From positions 17,727,501 through 17,791,500 of the forward strand of contig NC_092650.1 in NCBI RefSeq assembly GCF_032118995.1: a stretch of 64,000 nt of DNA, written 5' to 3'. The notes under the pieces are model-generated. The model saw nothing but the letters and a program-made list of their open reading frames with translations. It was not told the DNA's origin and did no database searches. Below are positions 11,201-23,200 of the stretch, piece by piece; the stretch's first letter is position 1, and every line of letters starts with the position of its first letter. Both the position numbers and the translations under genes were made by a program. Source of the DNA: Asterias amurensis (taxonomy: Eukaryota; Echinodermata; Asteroidea; Forcipulatida; Asteriidae).

Positions 11201-14200
11201 GCCCAGCCCCCCAAGTCCATCCCTACCGAAGAAATTATCCAGTCTACAGAGCAAGCCCTCAAACACCTCAGCAAGACGGAGAAGATTGATGTCCGGATCA
11301 AGATAAACGAGGTTCTGCGGAAGGCGAAACCAGCCAAGTCCAACCTTTCCAAGGTTGAGCAGGCAGCCCTCCGAGAACTTCGCCGGGACGAATCCATTCA
11401 CATCTTGCCTGCTGATAAAGGGAATGCCACTGTCATCATGGACCGCACGGAGTACACTGACAAGGTAAGCAATATTTTATCATCTGGTTCATACCGCCCC
11501 CTCCCCAAGGACCCCACCCCTAGCATCGAGAAGAGGGTTGCCAGCAAACTCCTTTCCATCCACCGGTCTGGAGCTCTCTCCGTCCCACTCTATCGTAGGC
11601 TCCGCCCATCCAGCTCCACCTGTCCCAGGTTCTTCGGCAATCCCAAGATTCACAAGCCGGAAGTTCCCCTCCGCCCCATAGTTGCCTCGAGGGGTTCCCC
11701 CACCTACGACACTGCCAAGTACCTAGCTAAAGTACTTCGACCCCTGGTGGGTCTCACTGAACACCATGTTTCCAATTCCACCCAGTTTGTTGACATTACC
11801 CGCAACCTAACCCTACAACCCACTGATATCTTGGTAAGTTTTGATGTGGAATCTCTCTTCACCAATGTGCCCACTGATGAAGCTTGCTTCTTGGCCAAGG
11901 AGAGATTATCACATGACCCATCCCTCCCTGATCGTACTGGTCTTTCACCTGACCAAATTCATGATTTGCTTTACACATGCGTTTCCTCCAGTTGTTTTCA
12001 ATTCCAGGGCAAGTACTACGAGCAGACAGCTGGGACCTCCATGGGATCCCCTATATCCCCGGTTCTAGCTGACATATTCATGGAGGAGTTCGAGTCCTCA
12101 TCACTCCTCACCGCTGACCTCCGACCCAGCCTGTGGCTCCGCTACGTTGACGACACCTTTGTCGTGTGGCCCCACGGTCAGGACTCTCTCCATGAATTTC
12201 TGCAGTACCTCAACCAACAACACTCCAGTATCAAGTTCACCATGGAGCAAGAACATTCCGGAAAGTTACCCTTTCTGGATGTTCTCATTACAAGAAACCA
12301 AGACGGCACCCTACATCACAGCATTCACCGGAAACCCACCCACACCGACCGTTACCTACATCAGCGATCTTTCCATCATCCAGCCATCAAGTCGTCAGTC
12401 AACCGTGCGCTGGTTCAACGGGCTTATACCATTTGTGATCCGGATAGCCTCCAGCATGAGTTGCAGCACATCACCACTTCTCTACAGCGGAATGGATACA
12501 ACGCCAAGCAAGTCAAGACTAGCAAGCCCGTCCCCCCCGACCAAAGGGTCTCCTATACCCAAGGTCAAACACACACACCCACAGTTAGTTTACCATACCT
12601 AGGTCCCCCCTCTCATCGCCTCCAACGCATCTTCAAGGAAGCAGGTTTCAAGGTGTATCACTCCGCCCCGAAGAAACTCCATGGCTCTCTCCAATCGCAC
12701 AAGGACAAGAAGGACCCCTCCGCCCGTGCCGGAGTCTATCGCATTCCATGCGAATGTGGTAAGGTTTATGTCGGGGAAACCGGGCGTAACCTTCCCACTA
12801 GACTTAAGGAACACCGAGCACACGGAAGGAGGGGGGACTTCGATAAATCCGCCATCGTCAAGCATTCCCACATCGCTGACCACCGAGTGAACTGGGATGC
12901 TGCTGAGATCATCGCTCCCATCCAGGCGTGGCACCCTAGACGCATTAGAGAGGCCATCGAGATCCACAAGCATGACACCGTACCCCAAGACATCGGCTTC
13001 CACATCAGTGACATCTGGCTCCCTCTTCTCCCGACCAATGGATCTTCTATATCCACGGTCACCCCCTAGGCCCCAACTATTAGACTGCTTTGGGTCATCT
13101 ATACCCTCAGTCACCTAGGCCCCACACCCTCACTGTCCCCTGTGCTTGTTCCTACTGACACGGTTCAGTGAGCACACACCCCCCACACAACCCCCAAGGC
13201 TCCACAACAGGTTTCACCACGCATCATCGAGTTCACTTCCCGCCTACATTTCCCGCCTTCGTGCATCACCGCTGATCCACCGCCTAGTACTTAAGCAGCA
13301 TGCAGCATCAGAGTCCAGCATTCTCCAGAAGACGATCAGAGCATACTGATCGAAACGTCGAGTTAACCCAACGGTTCTTTTCAGAACCACCCCAACTCAT
13401 TTAGAGATTGTTATTACATGGTGTTACCGCAAACTCTTCTATATCTTATCTCCACCATGCAAAGTTTCAAATCCTACTTAAATCTGTGAACTTTTTTTAT
13501 TTTCTGTACCGAAAGTGTATTATGGCTTTAAATCATTGTGGTACCCGCTACTAAAACAGATAATTTCAAACTGCCTCTAGCCACCAGGTTAGCTCAGTGG
13601 TCTAGTCCTAAGACTTCTGCAAAGGTCATGGGTTTGAATCCTGCCTGAGGGATGTGCCTGTAGATTTTTTATACAAACTTTGGAAAGTATACAATGCTAC
13701 ATCGGTGTAAGGGTGAGAAGAGTTTGCTCCAGGCATTGACTGATGCTAGCTGAGTTGCCAAACACCGATGCTTTTTAGAACCAACACTACTCAAAAGCAA
13801 TTTACACAAGGTGCTGACGCAAACCTCAGCTGAATTGAGATGTAATCCCACAGAGAGACGGACAAACAGATGAATGTCAATCCTACCTTCATACTTGTAG
13901 TGCTTCTTGTCTTTGAATACAACCAAAGTCGGTAAGTCTTTCTCATCCACCTTCTTGTCGGCCGGTAAGACTTTATTTGACCCTTGGTAGTAAAAACTTT
14001 CTAGAATTTTTGCTTCTGCTACGGTGCTATATAATTTCTGAAATGGAAAGACAGATACAAATAAACAGATAAAAACATTAGACTGTGCAAGTCTTGCCTT
14101 GTGCAAAAAATATCAGCGACCTCTCAAGAAAAACCTGGGTCAACAGTGTATCGGAACTGGAGTAGACCGTACACAATATTTCCTGCATAAAATTGGAGCT

Positions 14201-17200
14201 GATCCATCGACAAACTGTGCCTGTGGAAAGATCCAAACTAAGGATCATGTCATCGATGATTGCAAATTGCCTAACCATGCTTCTGGACTAGGAGAGCTTG
14301 ATGATGAGACAATCAGCTGGCTTAATAAGGATATCCTTCATACGCACGAACGAACAAACCATTTAACTAACTAACTAACGAATGAACGAACCAACGAACG
14401 AGCAGACAACCGAACAGACGAATATAAATCAATGGTTTTCTGATAGGTTAATACTGCTAGCTTTCACCTTTCAGAGAATTAAATTAAGCTCATCCTAGAT
14501 TCTCATCATCCTGAGAACTGTTATACAAATATTGACTGGCAATGAGGTAACTAGTGTACGTCTATTCCCTCGAGGGACTTTGAGTGACCAGAAGAGGGAC
14601 CTATTTCTTGGGGCCGAAGTGTCGTGGCCGAGCGGTTAAGAGCACCGAATTCAAACTCTGGTGTTTCTGATCAGCAGAGTGTGGGTTCGAATCCCCAGCC
14701 GTGACACTGTGTCCTTGAGCAAGACACTTAACCATTGCTTCGTCCTTCGGATGGGACGTAAAGCCGTTGGTCCCATGTGTTGTGTAACGCATGTAAAAGA
14801 ACCCAGTGCACTTATCGGAAAGAGAAGGGGTTCGCCCCGGTGTTCCTGGTTGTGGCTGCTTAATGCGCCTTAGCACCTTGTAAACCCTTATTAGGTGCTG
14901 AATAATTGGGTCTCAGAATTCATCACTGCAATTACCTATCTTTCTGAAAGTTTGTATATACTCAGCGCCTTGAGTACCTTGTTTGGTAGATACGTGCGCT
15001 ATATAAGACTTCGATATTATTATTATATTAAGCAAGAGGTGTGTTATAATATTTGATATGGTCTCCAAGTGCTTGTCCCCAGTAAAAGACCGGCCTCAGT
15101 CCTATACTTCGATGAAGTTATAAATAAGGAAAATTCCTGGACTCACAGAAAGATCGGATTCTGGATTCTGCTCGGCAGTCACCAAAAGAAAGAATGCTTT
15201 ATGGTCCTTGACAGCTTGCTTGAACTCGCTGGTTTTGGTCATCTTACGTACTGCTGGCCTGAGTAAATAGAGAACCACATAAATATTAATAATAATAATA
15301 ACACTGGGTCTGTGGGTTCTCTTCAAGCCATTGGACACTTTCGGTAAACAGTATTGTCCAAGGCCCACACTTCGGGTGTCACAACTTATATATGAAATAA
15401 CAAACCTGTGAAAATTTAGGCTCAATAACTGGAAAACCCACCCTCGTTTCTGCACGTTTCGCCGTGTCATGATATGTGTTAAAAATAAATCCGTAAATCT
15501 CAATATCGAGAATTGATATTGTTTTAATGTTTTCTCAAAAAGTCAAGCATTTCATGGAATAATATTTCAAGAGAAGTCTTGCACCATTACCTACCCTGTA
15601 AGTAATTTGTAAATCTGTGAATTTTTCATTTTTTTTTTTTCAAAAGTGTCCAATGGCTATAAAGAATCAGAATTAGAGTAACAATTTATTTATTCAGCCA
15701 ATGTTAAAAAGCTAAAAACCAAAACAATTATAGTGCACCTTGAACTCCCTAGAAAAACACTAACAAAGAAGATAAAAATACATTAAAATAAACATATCGG
15801 CTACAACAATAGCACAATACAAACTAGTTCCCATAGCGTTTCGTCACTCCCCTTAGGGTGTATCAAAGCGCTCATTAAAAAAAAAAAAAAAATTAAGCAT
15901 GAAATGTAAGACCCAGGCATGCAACTGTTTGTTGAAAACAAAAAAGGGGAAAATTTTCAAAGGCACAACTTAAGTGCGGAGCGAGGCAGCCGAAAAACGC
16001 CACGGGACACCAGACCCACAATGGTACCCTAGAAAATGTTGAGGTTTATTATGATTTAAGGTGCATTGTTAGCATGTACTAGGCTTATTGTACATTATTG
16101 TAGTTGTACATTGTTGTTGCCGGGCATATTTTTTTTTACGCGGAATTCCGCGGAAACGCGGAAGAGTTTTATGCCTGAAGACCCAGTTAGGTAACAACTT
16201 CTAAGTTACAAGGTGTTGATCAACGAGTCACATTCAAGTGATTCTTACCCATTGGCCTTTACTGCAAAATCCACAATATCTTTAATTGTTCTGCCTCCTC
16301 GGTGAGTTAGATCTTTATCTCCATGTAAACTGTAATAAAAAGACATCAAATTAATGGTACAATGTAAGTGACAAAAGCAAGTGTTTACTTCTTAAGTTAC
16401 TGTCATTGGTATTAAATCGTCTTCTAGATCAAGCCATCGTGCCAAAAATTATGATAAATATAACACTTTGCGTCCTTATTGTCCAAAGCAGTTGCTGGTC
16501 GTTTTATAAAAGAAATATACTCACAATTTTATTGTTGGAAACCCTCTAACGTCAAAGTTGTTCATAACACCTGTGAAAAGAGATTCAAAGAACATATACA
16601 AGTAAATAAAACAAAAAATATGGGTGGATAGTTAGCACCTTATAATTTTATAGAGCTGCTTAAGCCAAAAAAAGTAGCCAAGCACAACAAAATTATTGCT
16701 TACAAGAATAAGGTTACCAGCTTAAATACAGTCTCACATGTACTTTCTGAAGCTGGTATCCTGCTTAGTTTATGCTTAAGGCACAGCTCTGAACTTTTGA
16801 CTTTCACTTTGCGAACCGGCGCCCTGGATGAATGGCACTTTTTGTCAGATACTTATTATTATTATTATGAAACTGAGCCCTGCTCATTTTATTCATTCTC
16901 TCCTGCTAAAAGATTTTTTTTTGACTTACTTGAGAATCGGGTGCCGTCTAGCTTGCCCACTCGTATATTGGGGTTACTTTTGGCCAGTTTGGTCCCCACC
17001 TCCTGCCAAATCGGGGCGAGCTTTTGACAGTGACCGCACCATGGTGCATAGAACTATACATTTAAAAAGAGGAAACAAAAAAATTATAAGCAATATGGAA
17101 TGTACATGTAGTTAAATTCCTTTGAAATGCATTGCATCTGGGAATCACACAGAGGCAACACTACACAGGCCGAGAAAGAAGTAATTTTCCATGAATTTAA

Positions 17201-20200
17201 TTTCGAGACCTCAGAATTAGAATTTGAGGTCTCGAAATCAAGCATCTAAAAGCACACAACTTCGTGTGACAAGGGTGTATCTTCTTTCGTTATTATCTCG
17301 CCACTACCAATTGAGCTCAAATTTTCACAGGTTTGTTATTTTATGCATATATGTTGAGATACACCAACTGTAAAGACTAGTCTTTAACAATTACATATAC
17401 CAATAGTGTCCAGTATCTTTAATGCAAACAAATGTGAAGTGAAAGGCTTTTGCAATGTACTTCTTTCATATTGAGAACTTAAATGTACAATTGGGATGTA
17501 TGTTGATGGATTCAGTATGCATTTAGTGTTAAGTTTTCTCAATTAATTTTCTTTGTTCATAAACAATTTATTCTCACAATTTTAAGGTAATGAGAATTTA
17601 TTTTAATCTTAAATTAGCCTTACTAGGGGTAAATTTGTAAACACCAATAATATACTTGGCGTTTCGTGGCTGAGTAAAAAGGAGAACTAGACTAAAGCTC
17701 TGGTGTTTCCATTCAGCAGAAAGTGGGTTCAAGTCCCGGTCGTGACACTCGGAGTCCTTTTACCAAGACACTTTTAAAACCATTATTGTTGCATCCTTCA
17801 GATGTGATGTAAGCCATTGTAGGTCCTGTGTGTGTGTTGTGTAATGCATGTAAAGGACCCCAGTGCACTTGTTGGAAAGAGAAGGGGTTAGACTTGTTCA
17901 TGAATTGGTCTCAAGAAAATGTAAATTTAAAAAATGTAGCATCCACAAAACCTTGCATGAGAATACTGAATGTTGACGCACCTTGAGCAAGGGATATGAG
18001 CGCTATACATTGTATAAGAAGCCACTATTGTTACTATGAATGGATATTGTTCTATACAGCTACTAGTCACAGCAATGGTTACCAATGACAACCTTATGTA
18101 AAACATCACCCAAGTCCAAGCAGAATTAATATCTGTGAAAGATGAACCTGGGTATTAAACAGGGCCGAGAGTCATCGTTGATAAGTCTAAAACTATAGAT
18201 GAAATGTTTAAATGGCGGCATAGCTGTTACCTGGAGTGTGGGTTTGTGTGATTTATAATAAAACATCAGATGCTTTCTTTGATATCAATCATCGATAATT
18301 CTCTGGAGGTAACAATAATTTTGGTGAATATTTCACAAATTTTCAACTATTCTTCTGAATGGCCAAAAAATATGAGTCATTTTTGGGGGGTATAAAACTA
18401 TTTAACAATACTAATAGGTATTTATAAAGCACCTTCACAAAAAAAAAAGCGCAACACAACCAAATATTTAAAAAAAAAAGAAAAAAAGGTTTTAAAAGAG
18501 AAAACAAATATTTTAAGACAATTCCAAGAAAATTGTTACTACAAAAACAACCAATTTTGAACGTTTCCTTGAAAGTGTTGTTAAAAAAATGTCCCAAATG
18601 CATTGCAGCGTTAAGGAACAATCAGTTGTGAGGGAGAAGCTCTGAATGACCTTGGTGTAATGCTATGCAGTATTAAAAAGGCAGACTCCTACACTATTAT
18701 CATAAAATGTCAGATAAACGTTTGTGTGCTGAAACGAGCACAAAGACCGTGTTCGAACTGGTGAATACGGCTATGTCTGTTGCTATAATGGCAGCGTGGA
18801 TACATGTAGTCTTGGTACAAGACAAATTTGTTGAGTAAGGCCTGCATAATACACACCCAACAATAAACACATTGTAACTATTCCACCAATAGACCTTATG
18901 CTATGCATTGACGTCATCCAGCTCCCATCTTTGAGGTCAAACGGTGACGAAACAATCGAACGCACATAGATTGGCCAATGAACAACCTCCTTTTGACCTC
19001 AAGGCGAGGGCGCCGTACTGAAATGGCGTCATGTGCATAAGGTCTATAGAAGTTGCTTGATCAGGCCACGAGTTTCATCTCTGAGAGGGCAAGGCCGTCT
19101 TCATTTTTACAAAGGGCACCTCCATTTGGAAAACTTTTAGTCTACCTGTATGGGGAATTTGAAAGGGGCACCAAGGCCAAAACCAGAAGCCTCTGTTTAC
19201 AAGCATGGAGGTAATTCTAGGCCTGCATAATCATAGAGGAGTGAGGAGCGCAAGAAATAAAGTAGAGATTGCCAAATTAAATTATTACATCTTTCTGTCT
19301 AATAATTGTAACTCTTGTGTATCTTTAAAACTTCTTTCCTAAACAGTGGATTTATGATTTGTTCTAGCTTGTATTAATTTTTTTAATGCCTTTTGATCAT
19401 ATTTTGGTAAAGCGCAGTATCTTTGGCCAAACTGAACCCCTTTCTATTTTGCATAAAAAATTATTTCTATACTACATGTAGCATGAGAGGGCATTTTCTT
19501 TATACATTAATACATTACCTCAATAAGCCATGGGCCTTGGTTCTTAGCTTCCAGTATCCTGCAGAGCAAAGAATGAGAAATATGTAACTCATATCACAGT
19601 CATCGTGTGAACGTGACATGATCTAACGAAATTGCACAGAATGCTTTCATGAAAATTATCATCCAAAATTCGGGCTCGTAGTTTACAGTGGAATGCAGTA
19701 TCGAGGCCAGTGATTTTAGCGTTGGGCCGGTACTGTCATAACTGAAAAAGTCCGGTGATCTTGTGTTCATTTTTTTTCTTCAAATATTGACTTTCTGATT
19801 AAATATCTATCAATTCTGTTGATTATACCTATTGAAGTGTACTTAAACCCATATAACAAGTGAGAAATCTATTCTCGTTAAAACTAATACATGTACACTT
19901 AAAGGAACACGTTGCCTTGGATCGGACGAGTTGGTCTTTTAAAAATGTTTGTAACCATTTGTTATGAAATGCATATGATTAGAAAGGTATTTTAAAAGTA
20001 GAATATAATGATCCACACAAGTTCCGAAATTGCGTGGTTTTCCTTTTACCTCGTCGACAAACACAGTCCACCATTTATGGGAGTCAAATTTTTGACTCCC
20101 ATTAATGGCCGACCGTGTTAGTTTGCAAAGTAAAAGGAAAACCACGCAATTTAGAGACAAATATGTGTGGATCATTGTATTCTACTTTTAAAACATCTTT

Positions 20201-23200
20201 CTAACCATATGCATTAAACAACAAACTGTTACAAACGCTTTACAAAGACCAACTCGGCCGATCCGAGGCAACGTGTTCCTTTAAGATCTAAACTTTGGTC
20301 TTGTGAGGTGACATTTTTGTACACATTGTTCACGAGACATTGTGTACTTGCATTGTGTACTTTAGCCAAAAAGAAACCAAGCACAAAATAATGATGCTTA
20401 CCAGAATAAGGTTACCAGCCAAAATACCACGTCACATGCACAATTTTTGACTGGTATCCTGCTCCTTTTTGCTTAGCAGAAAAATTGTTACGCAACATTT
20501 CCTGTAAGTATTGTTTGAATTCACTTTGCATGGTGTGGTGAAATAGGAATAACTCTACACATGGTTGTACCCGCAAGATTCCAATTTATAGTTTCTTCGA
20601 ATATATTTCCTGCTTTTTTAAAAAAGCAGTCCATGTAATTTGAGCTCTGTTGACAGTTGTGCAGTTTTATTCATTTCTTGCTGCTCTTGAAAAAAGGGGT
20701 TGGCTGTAAAATTATTATTTGTACCTTTTCAGGTTTCTGTGTTCAAATTAAAATTGCCTGGTCCGGTTTTTCTGCTTAAAGGCAGTGAACACTATTAGTA
20801 ATTGTCAAAGACTAGCCTTCACAGTTGGTGTATCTCAACGTATGCATAAAATAACAATTCTGTGAAAATTTGAGCTCAATCGGTCATCGAAGTTGCGAGA
20901 TAATAATGAAAGAAAAAAAAACACCCTTGTCACACGAAGTTGTGTGTGTTTAGATTGTTGATTTCGAGACCTCAAGTTCTAAATCTGAGGTCTCGAAATC
21001 AAATTCGTGGAAAATTACTTCTTTCTCAAAAACTATGGCACTTCAGAGGGAGCCGTTTCTCACAATGTTTTATACCATCAACCTCTCCCCATTACTCGTC
21101 ACCAAGAAAGGTTTTATGCTAATAATTATTTTGAGTAACTACCAATAGTGTCCACTGCCTTTAAATAAATTTGTGTAAAGAATTTGATTATGAAGAATTT
21201 GGACAGGTAATGTTGTTTTCAAAATCAACAAAAACATATTTTGTAGGATAATATGACACAAATTGAACACAAAACAACTCCTTAGTTTTTTATTAACCAC
21301 CTCTTATTACCTTTTGGCTTTTTTCGTTTAACACATTAATAATGAAACCTTATTTGACTTTCTCATCTTAACTTGGGGATCAACTACATGTAGGGTATAA
21401 ACCAGACCTCATATCATATAATAAATCATTTATTCAAGCATGAAAAAAAAAGTAATAGAACCTACACCACCTTCATTAAAAAGAAATGTTTGTGTGATTA
21501 AATACCCACAGGTATTAATTCAAATTAAGTAAAATTGTTGCCACGTGGCAGCTTCAGGCAGCTAGATGTAGGTTACTTAGACTAGGTGATTGATGCAGAG
21601 TAATTTTTAAACAATACTATGTGCGATTATGCAGGTACCTTGCTCTGGTTGTCAGGAAGACCCGTTAAAGCAATTAATTTTAAACCACCAATGTTTGCAT
21701 AATTGGTAGAGGTAACAAAATAGTGGCAGACAAATTTTTTGTTTTGGGTGATCAATTTACCGTACATGAAATAACAAACTTACGGAAATTTAGGCACACA
21801 AAAATAATTCTTTGTGCAAGTAAGGAGAAATACCTGTGCACAATTTTAGTGTGTAAATGTTATTGTCCTCAATTTTGGGGGTCTCCCAATTCAGCTGTTT
21901 TTTTTAAAAAGACATTCAGACACAGTTTTCTCAAAATTTCGTAGGGTGTTTCATATAACAAATTGCTGTTAATATGAACTTAATCAGTACATATGTAGCT
22001 GTGACTGTGAGACTAAAATTAAACAATGATGTGTTTCAACCTTAATTATCCTGTATCTTAAAGCCATTGGACCCTTTCGGTTCAGAAAAAAAAAAAAAGT
22101 TCACAGATTTACAAATCACTTACAGGGTTTACAGAAGGCAATGGTGAAAGACTTCTCTTGAAATATTATTCCATGAAATGCTTTACTTTTTGAGAAAACA
22201 GCAAAACAATATAAATTCTCGTTAACGAGAATTATGGATTTATTTTAAACACATGTCATGACACGGCGAAACGCGCGGAAACAAGGGTGAGTTTTTCCGT
22301 TGTTTTCTCCCGACTCTGATGACCGATTGAGCCTAAATTTTCACAGGTTTGTTTTTTGATATAGAAGTTGTGGTACACAAAGTGTGGGCCTTGGACAACA
22401 CTGTTTACCGAAAGGGTCCAATGGCTTTAAAGGGAAGGTACACGTTTGGTAATTGTGTCAAAGACCAGTCGACTCACTCAGTGTATCCCAACATAAGCAT
22501 AAAATAACAAACCTGTGAAAATTTGAGCTAAATTGGTCATCGAAGTTGCGAGAAAATGATGCGAGAAAAAACACCCCTGTTGGACGAATTTGTGTGCTTT
22601 CAGATAGGAATAAAAGACTTCTAGCTAGAAGTCTTTTATTATTTTAGTGAGAAATTACCTCTTTTTTCAAAATCTATGTTACACAATGTTTTGTACTATC
22701 AATAGCTCTCCAATGCTCGTTACCGAGTCAGTTTTTAAGTTAATATTTGTTTTGAGTAATTACCCAACGTGTACCTTTCCCTTTAATACCTTTACTCAAT
22801 TGGTCCTCTACACATTATTCACTGCAAGGTTAATAATCAATTTCTAAGGTTATTCTATTGAGAATTATCTCCAGAATCCTTCATCATCTGGACTAATTTT
22901 TTACATTTTTTGTCTTAGTTTAGAAGAAGTCCTTCGTAATATGTCTTTTACATGTTTTTTGTATCTTTGGTTTTGAAAGCGTTTTAAAAAGTACAAAACA
23001 ATGGGCACTTAAAATTAAATATTTATGATTTTGTGTGAATTTGAGATGAAGTAAAGTAAAAATAGACCTACATGTAATGTATGTCAATATTAATAATGTT
23101 TTCTCCTATTGGCTGCAATTCACTCGGAACAGACAGCCACTGGCCTTTATAGGGAGCACCCTTTTAATGCATACAGGAAGAAAAATCTACTGGACAATGT

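Larger units (their letters stand above)
10607..13531. mobile_element. Family B TTAA element (copy B2), split by the Penelope insertion
   Basis: Ends resemble the family-B terminal repeat (AGCCATTATACACTTTCGGT at the left, its inverse at the right); the left TTAA has decayed to TTCA, the right is TTAA at 13528. Left part 10607-10928, right part about 13477-13531. The Penelope element is therefore younger than this copy. Confidence 0.8.
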
